From Streptomyces purpureus (GTDB lineage Bacteria > Actinomycetota > Actinomycetes > Streptomycetales > Streptomycetaceae), in assembly GCF_014648195.1 (NCBI RefSeq), contig NZ_BMQQ01000009.1:30063-63783 (forward strand): a DNA stretch of 33,721 nt, read 5' to 3'. The notes beneath the pieces are model-generated. The model had not been told where the DNA came from. It saw nothing but the letters and a program-made list of their open reading frames with translations, and did no database searches. The position numbers and the translations under genes are program-made. Shown one piece after another: positions 26,115 through 33,721 of the stretch. Position 1 is the first letter of the stretch; every line of letters starts with the position of its first letter.

Positions 26115-26948
26115 TCAGCCGTACGCCAGCGCCTGTACGCGGTCGTAGGCGCCGTTGAACTTGTTGTGGTCGCCGACCGTCGGGCCGGTCGAGGTGTACT
26201 GCCACATCGTGTAGTAGCCCCAGCCCGCCGGGAGTTCACCGGGGGTGGTGTTGTAGCGGGCGATCCACAGCGGGTTGACCGAGCCGAAGCCGCCGTAGTT
26301 GCCGGTGCACTGCTTCCACCACGACGTCGCCGTGTAGATCACCGGGGCCCGGCCTGTGCGGGCCTTGTAGCGGTTCACGAAGTCCCGGATCCAGGTGACC
26401 ATCCCGGACGCGCTCTTGCCGTAGCAGGCCGCGCCGTAGGGGTTCCATTCGATGTCCAGCGCGCCCGGCAGGGTCTTGCCGTCGCGGGACCAGCCGCCGC
26501 CGTTGTTGACGAAGTAGTCGGCCTGGGTCGCGCCGGAGGTCGTGTCGGGGGTCGCGAAGTGGTACGCGCCCCGGATCATGCCGATGTTGTAGGAGCCGTT
26601 GTACTGCTGCGCGAAGTAGGGGTTCTTGTAGTACGTCCCCTCGGTGGCCTTCACGTAGGCCCATTTCACGCCGCTGTTCCAGAGGGTGGACCAGGCGACG
26701 TTGCCCTGGTGGCTGGAGACGTCCACGCCTTCGGTCTGGGCCGCGCGGGAGTCGCTCGGCAGGCCGCCCACGCCGTCGTGGGCGGCGACGCCCATGCCCA
26801 TGTAGGCCTCGCCGCGGTCGGGGCGGTGCGGGCGGTCGGCGGCCGTGGCCGCGCCGGGGAGGGTGAGGAGGAGGGCCAGGGCCGCCGTCAGGGCGGCGGC
26901 CACGGCGGATCTGCGGTGACGGATCAGGCCGGGTCTGCGCACAGGCAT
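26115..26948 (-). CDS. Secreted GH25 lysozyme (N-acetylmuramidase)
   Basis: This 277-residue protein begins with an Arg-rich signal peptide (residues 1-37, ending PGAATA) and a short mature linker. The GH25 barrel starts at TEGVDVSSHQGNVAW and carries the catalytic acidic pair in ALDIEWNPYG. YVKATEG, GAYHFATP, PVIYTATSWW and the final MWQYTSTGP are the other family hallmarks. It should cleave the MurNAc-GlcNAc bond in peptidoglycan outside the cell, for wall turnover or attack on other bacteria. No separate wall-binding domain is present. ATG 26948 has GGAGG six bases upstream. It is divergent from a MarR-type regulator, with two inverted repeats in the shared upstream region. Confidence 0.96.
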   Translation of the reverse strand: MPVRRPGLIRHRRSAVAAALTAALALLLTLPGAATAADRPHRPDRGEAYMGMGVAAHDGVGGLPSDSRAAQTEGVDVSSHQGNVAWSTLWNSGVKWAYVKATEGTYYKNPYFAQQYNGSYNIGMIRGAYHFATPDTTSGATQADYFVNNGGGWSRDGKTLPGALDIEWNPYGAACYGKSASGMVTWIRDFVNRYKARTGRAPVIYTATSWWKQCTGNYGGFGSVNPLWIARYNTTPGELPAGWGYYTMWQYTSTGPTVGDHNKFNGAYDRVQALAYG

Positions 26949-27167
26949 TGCGTGCCTCCGATGGAACCTCGGTGGTGGGGGGATCCGGGGGACTGACATG
27001 CGCTGGTGTGGACATGTCACAAGTGACGCTACGCACGTAGAACACTGCGCGGAAGAGGGGCAGAGTGCTGCCGTTGGTCTACGCCTGCGAAATACTGACG
27101 GAGCTGCGGCAACGGCCCCGGCGGTAAGAAACTTTCAGTCGGGTAAAAGCGCGCGAGGGGTGCTGAC
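26949..27167. promoter_or_regulatory. Divergent lysozyme/MarR promoter region with two inverted repeats
   Basis: GTCAC-AA-GTGAC (27016-27027) and CTACG-CA-CGTAG (27029-27040) lie one base apart. They make a compact double site of the kind bound by dimeric repressors such as MarR proteins. The first shares the core CACAAGTG with the palindrome at 22899-22916. No clear -10/-35 pair can be assigned with confidence. Confidence 0.5.
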
Positions 27168-27653
27168 GTGCACAGAAGCGGTACGGGGAGTGAAGCGGAC
27201 CCGGCCGGGGAAAGTGGTGTGGACCACGAATTCCTGGCCCTGGAACGTGAATTGGCGGTCTTCCTGCGGCGCGCCCGGGCGTCCTCCGGCGAGATGGCCC
27301 GCGAGGTCCACCCGGAGCTCGAACCCGCCGCCTATGGACTCCTCGTCCGGCTCGACGAGGCCGGCGGCCAGCGCGCCACCGACCTCGCCGGCTACTTCGG
27401 TGTCGGCAAGGCGACCATGAGCCGCCAGCTCCGCGCCCTGGAGGACCTCGGACTCGTCGCCCGTGACCCCGACCCCGCCGACGGCCGCGCTTCCCTCGTC
27501 CGGCTCACCGACGAGGGCCGCGACCGCTTCCGGCATGTGAGGGATGCCCGCCGGGAGCGCTACGTACGCAAGCTGTCGGGCTGGGATCGCGGCGAGGTCG
27601 CCGAACTCGCCCGTCTGCTGCACCAGCTCAACACCCGCGCCGAGGACCGCTGA
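27168..27653 (+). CDS. MarR-family transcriptional regulator
   Basis: This 161-residue regulator has the MarR winged-helix fold. The helical dimerisation N-terminus (HEFLALERELAVFLRRARAS) precedes the recognition region ATDLAGYFGVGKATMSRQL and the wing DPDPADGRASLVRLTDEGR, whose D-x-R-x-x-x-L pattern is typical. C-terminal helices (WDRGEVAELARLLHQLN) complete the dimer. GTG 27168 is chosen for GCGAGGGG seven bases upstream; a GTG at 27219 is in frame. It faces the lysozyme gene across two inverted repeats, so autoregulation and control of that gene are possible. The 3' end is 25 bases from the convergent cupin gene. The ligand is unknown. Confidence 0.94.
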   Translation: MHRSGTGSEADPAGESGVDHEFLALERELAVFLRRARASSGEMAREVHPELEPAAYGLLVRLDEAGGQRATDLAGYFGVGKATMSRQLRALEDLGLVARDPDPADGRASLVRLTDEGRDRFRHVRDARRERYVRKLSGWDRGEVAELARLLHQLNTRAEDR

Positions 27654-27678
27654 CCGCCCCGCGGCCGGCCGTCCCACC

Positions 27679-28245
27679 TCAGCCGCCCCCGTGCCGCAGC
27701 GGCGTGAGCTGCTCGATGTCGTACCTCGCCCGCAGCCGGGCCACCGCCGCGTGGTCCACGGGACCGCCGGAGGCGAGGATGTCCATCAGCTCCTCGAAGT
27801 ACCTCTCGTGGTCCGGCGGCGGCGCCGCCTGGAACAGCATCCGGGCCGGCTCGCCGGTCGGATTGGCGAAGGCGTGCGGGCACCCGGGCGGTACGAGGAT
27901 CAAGGTGCCCGGCCCCGCCCGCATCACCCGCTGCCCCGACCGCGACTCCCACTCCCGCCAGGAGTCCGGGGTCCGCACCAGCGGCTCGAAGGCGAGCACG
28001 TCCAGCTCGCCGTCGAGGACGTAGAACAGCTCCTCGCTGTGCCGGTGCGCGTGCGCGCCCACGTCGAACCCCGGCGGCACGCTCACCTCGAAGGTCGACG
28101 CGGTCGGCGACTGCCCGCCGGTCACCTTGAACGTGACGTCCTGCGCCGCCGTGGTCAGCCGCCGCCCGCCGCCCGGCGGCACCACAAGACCGTCGCGCGC
28201 CACCGGCTCCGCCGCGCCCGGCCGCCCGGCGTCGAGCGCGGTCAC
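27679..28245 (-). CDS. Cupin-domain protein coupled to a P450
   Basis: This 188-residue single-cupin protein carries both conserved motifs: G-x5-H-x-H-x4-E-x6-G in GFDVGAHAHRHSEELFYVLDG, and G-x5-P-x-G-x2-H-x3-N in GTLILVPPGCPHAFAN. The three His and one Glu are ready to bind a metal ion. The C-terminus (ERYFEELMDILASGG, then ARYDIEQL) resembles that of small-molecule cupins thought to act as oxygenases, isomerases or sensors. GTG 28245 overlaps the P450 stop (GTGA), so it is translationally coupled to that gene and probably works in the same conversion. An in-frame extension exists upstream but runs over the P450 gene. The reaction is unknown. Confidence 0.88.
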   Translation of the reverse strand: MTALDAGRPGAAEPVARDGLVVPPGGGRRLTTAAQDVTFKVTGGQSPTASTFEVSVPPGFDVGAHAHRHSEELFYVLDGELDVLAFEPLVRTPDSWREWESRSGQRVMRAGPGTLILVPPGCPHAFANPTGEPARMLFQAAPPPDHERYFEELMDILASGGPVDHAAVARLRARYDIEQLTPLRHGGG

Positions 28246-29468
28246 CAGCTCACCGGCAGGGTCTCGGGCCCCCGGATCAGCGCACCGCGCTGCCAGCGGA
28301 TCTCCGCCGTCGGCACGGCCAGTCTCAGCCCGGGGAAGCGGTCCCACAGCGACTGGACCAGGATCTCCGACTCCATCCGGGCGAGCGCGGAGCCTGGGCA
28401 GTAGTGCGGCCCGTGGCCGAAGGCCACATGGGGGTTGTAGGGCCGGCCGAGGTCCAGGGTGTCGGGGTCGGCGAAGACCGACGGGTCGCGGTTGGCCGTC
28501 AGGTACGAGACGTAGACCGGATCGCCCTCGGGGATGACCACCCCGCCGACCTCCACGTCCTCCAGCGCGATCCGCGACAGGCCCACCGCGTTGCGGTGCG
28601 GGATGTAGCGCAGCAGCTCGTCGACGGCGCCCGGCAGCAGCGCCGGCTCGGCGCGCAGCCTGGCCAGCTGGTCCGGGTGGGTGAGCAGGGCGTACACCAT
28701 GTTGGCGCTGTTGTTGCGGACGGCGTGGGCGCCGCCGATCTGGATGAGGACGGCGAGTCCGACCGCCTCGTGCTCACTGAGCACCTCCTCCTCGACCGCC
28801 TCGGCCAGGACCGCCGCCAGCGTCTCGGACCCCGGTGCGCACGGGGCGCCGATCAGGGTGCGGAAGTAGGCCGCCATCTCCTCCTTGGCCCGCTCGCTCG
28901 CCTCCCGGCCGGCCGCCGCGGAGATGATGGTGTCGGACCAGTGCGCCATCAGAGGCCGGTCCTCGGGAGGCACGCCCATCAGCTCGCTGACCATGATCAG
29001 CGGGAAGGGGCGGTTCACCCCTTCCATGAGGTCGGCGGGCGGGCCGTGCTCGGCCAGGGTGTCGAGGAGCCCGTCCATCGCCTCCTGCGCACGGGCGCGC
29101 AGGGCGCTCAGCGCGCGGGCGCCGAAAGCCTTCGCCACCACCCGTCGCATCCGGGTGTGGTCGGGCGGATCGGCGAATCCGACGGCGCCGTCCATCGGGA
29201 TGAAGTGCGGCGCGAGCCGGGTGACGGAGCGCCCCCAGACGGCCTGCCGGCTGAAGCGCGGGTCCACGGACACGAACTTCACGTCCTCGTACCGCGTCAC
29301 CAGCCAGGCGTGCCCCTCGCCGTGCGGCAGCCGGACCCGCGCCACCGGCTCCTCGTGCAGCAGCCGGGCGAGCAGCGGGTCGAAGTCGAGTCCTGTCAGA
29401 TCGGGCACGGCCCAGAAGTGGACCTCGGGGGAGGGCGTCACGCTCGACGCCGTGGTGGTGGTGCTCAT
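28242..29468 (-). CDS. Cytochrome P450 with atypical I helix
   Basis: This 408-residue soluble P450 has the heme-binding loop FGHGPHYCPG with ligand C357, the K-helix ExxR as ELLR in AVDELLRYIP, and the C-helix FADPPDHTRMRR. The I helix is odd. Where most bacterial P450s have AGxE/DT, this one reads G245-G-A-H248-A249-V-R-N-N, so the acid and the proton-relay Thr (D251/T252 in P450cam) are His and Ala. Either the substrate helps with oxygen activation, as in other Thr-less P450s, or the enzyme does different chemistry. ATG 29468 has AGGAGG about ten bases upstream. It is the first gene of a two-gene unit with the cupin (GTGA overlap). It is not placed as the P450 member of the conservon on the other strand. 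Confidence 0.95.
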   Translation of the reverse strand: MSTTTTASSVTPSPEVHFWAVPDLTGLDFDPLLARLLHEEPVARVRLPHGEGHAWLVTRYEDVKFVSVDPRFSRQAVWGRSVTRLAPHFIPMDGAVGFADPPDHTRMRRVVAKAFGARALSALRARAQEAMDGLLDTLAEHGPPADLMEGVNRPFPLIMVSELMGVPPEDRPLMAHWSDTIISAAAGREASERAKEEMAAYFRTLIGAPCAPGSETLAAVLAEAVEEEVLSEHEAVGLAVLIQIGGAHAVRNNSANMVYALLTHPDQLARLRAEPALLPGAVDELLRYIPHRNAVGLSRIALEDVEVGGVVIPEGDPVYVSYLTANRDPSVFADPDTLDLGRPYNPHVAFGHGPHYCPGSALARMESEILVQSLWDRFPGLRLAVPTAEIRWQRGALIRGPETLPVSW

Positions 29469-29598
29469 GGCGAGGGGGCCTCCTGCGGTACGCCGTACGT
29501 CCTCTCCCGTTATGCCCTCTTCCTCCCGATCGCGCGCGGCGAACGGTCCCTCACCCTCCGCTGTACGAACGGGCTTCGGCTCACCCGGCCGGCCCCGC

Positions 29599-30381
29599 TC
29601 ACAGCTCCACGTACAGCGCCGTCGCGTCGTCGTGGAGCTTCCAGCGGCGCGCACCGCCCGCCGTCCGGTCGGCCGATTCGATCGCCCGTACCCGCTCGAC
29701 CAGCCCCCGCGGCCCCTCCTTCTCGAGCAGCCGGAAGCAGGCGGCCCAGTCGCCCTCCTGGAACAGCTCCACCCAGCGCGACGCGCCGTCGGTGAGCGCC
29801 GCGAAGGCCCGTACGTCCGCACGGGGCGTCACCCCGGTCACCGCCCGGTGGGCCACCGAGGGGTCGGCCGCCGCCGTGAAGAAGCCGCCCTCCGTGTTGC
29901 GCAGCGCGTCGGTGGCCACCCGGGAGCGCAGGATCTCGCGCGGCACCAGGTCGAGCCGGCCGTCGAGGACGGCCCGGACCGTGCCCTCGGGGGAGGCCAG
30001 GAGCAAGGCCGAGTCGGACAGGACCAGATGTTCGACCGAATCCCGATCCCAGCGCGCCATGACCACCGTCGCCTGCGGAGTACGGACGTGAGAAAGGTCA
30101 CACGTGTCGCGGTGGGAATCCGCGGTGCGCCGGATTGCCAGGGACAGGATCTCGGCCAGGGAGAGGTCGCGCCGCGAACCGGACAGTTCGGTCAGCGCGC
30201 CGCCCAGCCGCGCGGTGAACCAGTCGACGGTGTGCACACAACCGTCATCGTCCGGCGGGGGTGTCACCCCGTCCAGCACGACCGCGGTTCCTCCCTGGCC
30301 CGACGAGGGAAGAGCCACCGAGATCCAGTCCTCGTTGGGGCGTTCGGGGTGACCGGGGACCGTGACGAGTTCGGTGCGCAT
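29599..30381 (-). CDS. PP2C-like protein phosphatase domain protein
   Basis: This 260-residue protein has the layout of PP2C-type Ser/Thr phosphatases. NEDW near the N-terminus, VVLDGVT, SDSALLLA, LTDGASRW and the final HDDATALYVEL give the aspartates that bind the two metal ions. No membrane segment or extra domain is visible. ATG 30381 lacks a good ribosome site but starts the conserved-looking MRTELVTVPGHPERPNED. It is divergent from the cvnA-type kinase across 353 bases and lies 130 bases downstream of the P450 start on the same strand. Its substrate is unknown; a link to the neighbouring conservon is possible but not shown. Confidence 0.82.
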   Translation of the reverse strand: MRTELVTVPGHPERPNEDWISVALPSSGQGGTAVVLDGVTPPPDDDGCVHTVDWFTARLGGALTELSGSRRDLSLAEILSLAIRRTADSHRDTCDLSHVRTPQATVVMARWDRDSVEHLVLSDSALLLASPEGTVRAVLDGRLDLVPREILRSRVATDALRNTEGGFFTAAADPSVAHRAVTGVTPRADVRAFAALTDGASRWVELFQEGDWAACFRLLEKEGPRGLVERVRAIESADRTAGGARRWKLHDDATALYVEL

Positions 30382-30734
30382 GACTGTCAGTCTGCATGAC
30401 TCCTTCACGCCGCCCCCGAACGGCCGAAATTGGCCTGTACCAGCAGGTCACGCCGTGCGTGACGGGCGGAACCGAAGGCTCCGAGGAGCTGCGGGCGCGC
30501 ATCCTGCCAAAGCCCGCGCGGAAGTTCCAGCCGGCGCCCCGCACGGCCGTCGGGAGCCCGTCAGGGCGGCTTGTTTGTCAACTCCGGAGTGTTGTTCACT
30601 CGTTCGGGTGGCGGAGCGGCCGATGCGCGTCCCCCTCCCAAAAGCGCTGGAATGGTCGGAAGCCGTACCAGGGGTGGGGGCGCTCTCTTGTGTGACCGGT
30701 CGTCACCTCTGCTTCATGGGTGGACGAGTCAAGG
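30382..30734. promoter_or_regulatory. 353-base divergent region between phosphatase and cvnA-type gene
   Basis: No coding sequence is convincing here. GTCACGC (30447-30453) and GCGTGAC (30457-30463) form a 7-bp inverted repeat spaced by three bases. ACTCCGGAGT (30581-30590) is a perfect palindrome followed by an A/T-richer stretch GTGTTGTTCACTCGTTC, the likeliest promoter area for the kinase gene. No -10/-35 pair can be named with confidence. Confidence 0.4.
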
Positions 30735-33581
30735 ATGCGAGCACCGGTGCAGAAGAAGCGGCCTCGGAGCAACAACGGCACGCGCAATGAGACCCCCGGT
30801 GATCCGCAGACCCCGGACTCCGGCGCGGGCCGCACCGTCCGCGTACGCAGCCGGCTCGTCGCCGGCGTCGCCCTGGTCGGCATCACCGTCGTCGCGGCCG
30901 GCGCCCCCGCCGTCCTCACCGCCTCCGGCGACCTGACGGACTCCCAGCGACTGGTCACCCTCGCCGAACTCAACCGGCAGGCCGTCACCCTCGCCCACTC
31001 CCTCGCCGACGAACGCGACGAGGTCACCGCCTACGTCGCCGCGGGCCGCGACGAGCAGAAGGGCGACGAGAGCGCCGACAGCGACAAGAGCCGCGGCAAG
31101 CGCCAGGTCTCCTCCGCCCGCAGCGCCCGCGTGGACCGGCAGATCGACGAGATCCACCCCGAGGCCCCGGCAGAGCTCCGCCGCGACCTCGCCACCGTCC
31201 CCTCCGTCCGCCGCACCGCCCTCACCGGCAAGGGCACGGCGCTGGAGACGTACAAGGCGTACACCGACATCATCACCAAGCTGCACGCGCTGGCCGACCA
31301 GCTCGCGCAGCACACCCCCGCGCGCGCCGCGGACGCCTCCCGGGCCCCCGCCGCGCTCGGTCTCGCCGTCGAACAGGCCTCCGCCACCCGGGGCCTGCTG
31401 GTCGCCGCGCTCTCCGTCCCCACCCCCGAGGGCTCCCAGCAGGGCCAGGGCTTCCCGGGCTCCCAGAGCTCGCGGGCCGACGAGGAGGCCGCCGCCGAGG
31501 CCGCCCGGACCCGCGACGCGCTCAGCGCGGCGGCCCAGCAGTCCCGCGTCCGTGAACTGGCCGCCCTCGCCGACTTCGACCAGGCCGCCACCTCCACCGC
31601 CCGCGACTCCCTCGCCGCCACGGTCACCGGCCCCGACGTCAAGGCCGCCGAGAGCCTGCTGGCCCGGCTCACCGACCGCCCCGAGCTCTCCAAGTCCGAC
31701 CGCAGGACCGACCGGGAGACCCTGGAGGCGGCCCTCTCCGCCCGTATCGAGCAGATGCGCGGTGTCGAGTCCTCCCTCGCCACCGGCCAGGTCGACCAGC
31801 TCTCCCAGCTCCGCGACGACGACGTCACCGCCCTCGAACTCCGCATCGCCCTGCTCGGCGGGCTGCTCCTGGTCGCGATCGGCATCTCCACCGCCGTCGC
31901 CCGCACCCTCACCCGCCCGCTCGCCGTCCTTCGCATCGGCGCCGCCCGCCTCGCCGCGGCGCCCGAGGCCACCGCCGAGGAGCCGATCCGCTTCACCGGC
32001 CGCAACGACGAGTTCGCCCAGGTCGTCCGGTCCCTCAACACCCTGCACGGCAAGCTGTACGCGCTCGGTGTACGGGCCGGGAAGCTCGACGGCGACCGCG
32101 CCGACCTCGCGGTCGCCCGCGACGCCCTCGCCGAGGAACTCGCCGAGCGGCGCGCCGAACTCCAGGAGCAGACCGAGCGGCTTACCGCCGAACTGGAACG
32201 GCACCGCCACACCGTCCAGCACACCTTCGTCAACCTCTCCCTGCGCACGCTCGGCCTGGTCGAGCGTCAGCTCGGCGTCATCGAGAAGCTGGAGGAGCGC
32301 GAGCAGGACCCGGAGCGGCTCGCCACCCTCTTCAAGCTCGACCACATGGCCACGGTCATGCGCCGCCACAGCGAGAACCTGCTGATCCTCGCCGGCTCCG
32401 AACACGGCAACACCCACCACGGGCCCGTACCGCTGGTCGACGTCGTACGGGCGGCCGTCAGCGAGATCGAGCGGTACGAGCGGGTCACGATCCAGGCCCT
32501 GCCGCCGCACGCCCATGTCGCCGGGTTCGCCGCCGACGACCTCTCGCACCTGATCGCCGAACTGCTGGAGAACGCCACCTCCTTCTCCCCGCCCGACGCG
32601 CAGGTCCAGCTCTCCGGCTGGCTCCTGGAGAGCGGCGAGATCATGCTCTCCGTCCAGGACGAGGGCATCGGCATCACCGAGACCCGGCTCGCCGAGCTCA
32701 ACGCCCGCCTCGCCGACCCCGGCCCGGACCACGACCAGGACATGGACGGCGAGGGCCTCGGCATCCGGGTCACCGCCCTGCTCGCCGCCCGGCACGGCGT
32801 ACGGGTCCAGCTGCGCGAGCAGAAGCAGGGCGGCACCGCGGCCGTCGTCGTCCTGCCGCAGGGTCTGCTGCCCGAGGCCCCGCCGGCCGCCGTGCCGCCC
32901 GCGGTGACCACGGCGGGCACCGCGTCCACGCTCACGCTGCCCGGATCGGTCGCGGAGGCCAACTCCAACACCCTCCCGGGCCGCGTACGGGACCCGCTGG
33001 TGGCCGCGGCCGAACAGACCGTCGCGGAGACCGGAACCGAGGTGGTCCCCGAGCCCGAGGCAGAGGCGTCGGACGAGCTCTCGGAGCCCGTCGAGTCCGA
33101 GGAGCCGGTCGAGTCCGAGGAGCCCGTCGAGTTTGAGAAGCCGGTCGAGACCTCGGAGCCCGTGACCTCCGAGACCACCCTCCAGGTACGGATCCCGGTC
33201 CAGACCGCCGACCCGTACGCCATCGGCCCCGACACCCACGAGCGCGCCGAGGAGCCCGCCGCAGACCCGGTCCTCGACAGCGGCCCCAAGGTCGCCACCT
33301 GGGAGCGCGTCACCGACAAGGGCCTGCCCAAGCGCACCCCTCAGGTCGTCCGGCCCGCCGAGGCGCCCACGAAGGAGCGCGGCGGCGGTATCGACGCCGA
33401 GGCCCTGCGCCGCCGCCTGGGCGGCTTCCACCAGGGAGCCAAGGACGGGCGCCGCGACGTCGAGGCGGAGATCGCCGAGGAACACGGCCTCGCCGCCGAC
33501 GACCCCGAAGCCACACAGCAGTTGGAAGCAGTACGCACAGAGGAGACGACGGGGGACACAGTCGAGGAGGCACGTAGTTGA
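30735..33581 (+). CDS. Conservon-type nitrate/nitrite-sensing-like histidine kinase (CvnA type)
   Basis: This ~948-residue membrane kinase has a basic N-terminus, a first membrane segment at ~40-62 and an extracellular helical NIT-like sensor (~65-370). A second membrane segment (LLGGLLLVAIGISTAVA) is followed by HAMP with coiled coil (~400-490). The kinase core has DHMATVMRRHSENLLILAG, N box ELLENATSFSPP and G box GEGLGIRVTALLA. The long acidic/Pro tail after ~720 includes EPVESE-type repeats near 33090-33170. Followed by a roadblock/LC7 gene with a TTGA overlap, this is the start of a conservon, a membrane complex of kinase, roadblock protein, DUF742 protein and small GTPase. Start choice is uncertain: ATG 30735, GTG 30720 and GTG 30747 are all in frame; AAGG at 30731-30734 fits the last best by spacing. 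Confidence 0.92.
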   Translation: MRAPVQKKRPRSNNGTRNETPGDPQTPDSGAGRTVRVRSRLVAGVALVGITVVAAGAPAVLTASGDLTDSQRLVTLAELNRQAVTLAHSLADERDEVTAYVAAGRDEQKGDESADSDKSRGKRQVSSARSARVDRQIDEIHPEAPAELRRDLATVPSVRRTALTGKGTALETYKAYTDIITKLHALADQLAQHTPARAADASRAPAALGLAVEQASATRGLLVAALSVPTPEGSQQGQGFPGSQSSRADEEAAAEAARTRDALSAAAQQSRVRELAALADFDQAATSTARDSLAATVTGPDVKAAESLLARLTDRPELSKSDRRTDRETLEAALSARIEQMRGVESSLATGQVDQLSQLRDDDVTALELRIALLGGLLLVAIGISTAVARTLTRPLAVLRIGAARLAAAPEATAEEPIRFTGRNDEFAQVVRSLNTLHGKLYALGVRAGKLDGDRADLAVARDALAEELAERRAELQEQTERLTAELERHRHTVQHTFVNLSLRTLGLVERQLGVIEKLEEREQDPERLATLFKLDHMATVMRRHSENLLILAGSEHGNTHHGPVPLVDVVRAAVSEIERYERVTIQALPPHAHVAGFAADDLSHLIAELLENATSFSPPDAQVQLSGWLLESGEIMLSVQDEGIGITETRLAELNARLADPGPDHDQDMDGEGLGIRVTALLAARHGVRVQLREQKQGGTAAVVVLPQGLLPEAPPAAVPPAVTTAGTASTLTLPGSVAEANSNTLPGRVRDPLVAAAEQTVAETGTEVVPEPEAEASDELSEPVESEEPVESEEPVEFEKPVETSEPVTSETTLQVRIPVQTADPYAIGPDTHERAEEPAADPVLDSGPKVATWERVTDKGLPKRTPQVVRPAEAPTKERGGGIDAEALRRRLGGFHQGAKDGRRDVEAEIAEEHGLAADDPEATQQLEAVRTEETTGDTVEEARS

Positions 33582-33721
33582 CTGCGACCGGCACATTCGG
33601 ACTGAGCAGCGAAGCCCGCAATCTGCAATGGCTGCTGGGCAACCTCGTGGAGGAGGTGCCCGGGGTCCGGTCCGTCGCCGTCGTCTCGTCCGACGGACTC
33701 CTGCTGCTCTCCTCCGACCCC
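33578..33721 (+). CDS. Roadblock/LC7-domain protein, CvnB type (3' end outside window)
   Basis: Only the first 48 codons are in the window. The start is TTG 33578, overlapping the kinase stop (TTGA), with GAGGAGG at 33563-33570 about eight bases upstream; no in-frame ATG or GTG lies closer. The residues NLQWLLGNLVEEVPGVRSVA and VVSSDGLLLLSSD are the first helix and strand of a roadblock/LC7 domain, as in CvnB/MglB-like partners of small GTPases. It should act with the kinase upstream and, beyond the window, a DUF742 protein and a GTPase. Confidence 0.9.
   Translation, partial: MTATGTFGLSSEARNLQWLLGNLVEEVPGVRSVAVVSSDGLLLLSSDP

Noticed and set aside
28242..29468. P450 as the P450 member (CvnE) of the adjacent conservon
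   Set aside because: It lies on the opposite strand with the phosphatase gene in between, and is coupled to a cupin. In conservons that have one, the P450 follows the GTPase gene.

Overview
This window is chromosomal DNA from a Streptomyces or a very close relative. The base composition is extremely GC-rich with near-uniform G/C third codon positions. GTG and TTG starts are common, genes are joined by GTGA/TTGA start-stop overlaps, and many products are typical of the genus: a fused Kgd 2-oxoglutarate enzyme, a HAIR-controlled Lon, an M4 metallopeptidase, GH25 lysozyme and a conservon-type kinase. No tRNA, rRNA, insertion sequence, phage gene or CRISPR array was seen.

1-9912 (+): the accessory and most interesting region. 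It holds six co-directional genes: the 3' end of a VMAP-like protein, a MoxR-type AAA+ ATPase, a large SAV_2336/vWA-like protein with a helical-repeat tail, a 58-residue FxsA-type RiPP precursor, the radical SAM/SPASM enzyme FxsB, and a TIR-like/NB-ARC/TPR protein of the FxsT type. It looks like a vWA-MoxR-VMAP ternary (conflict-type) module joined to a cyclophane RiPP module. The precursor ends FEDTP rather than the family's FxSxx. The vWA-like gene and fxsB each carry one TTA codon, suggesting bldA-dependent translation. A perfect 20-bp hairpin closes the locus.

9995-20701: ordinary core genes. In chromosomal order they are kgd, a two-component system (kinase and response regulator) and a spermidine-synthase-like protein, all on the minus strand; a rhomboid-like membrane protein (+) whose 3' end overlaps a minus-strand lipoprotein with an emfourin-like domain; and lon (+) behind a HAIR-like operator.

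20702-27653: secretion and regulation. After a degenerate ~42-nt repeat block come a secreted trypsin-like peptidase (-), a TrmB/LuxR-type regulator with a TTA codon (-), a divergent M4 metallopeptidase with a C-terminal propeller-like extension (+), a GH25 lysozyme (-) and a divergent MarR regulator (+). The two divergent intergenic regions carry inverted repeats that share the core CACAAGTG.

27679-33721: a translationally coupled P450-cupin pair (-) in which the P450 lacks the usual acid/Thr pair of the I helix, a PP2C-like phosphatase (-), and a divergent conservon start: cvnA-type sensor kinase followed by the first 48 codons of a roadblock/LC7 protein (cvnB type), cut by the window edge.
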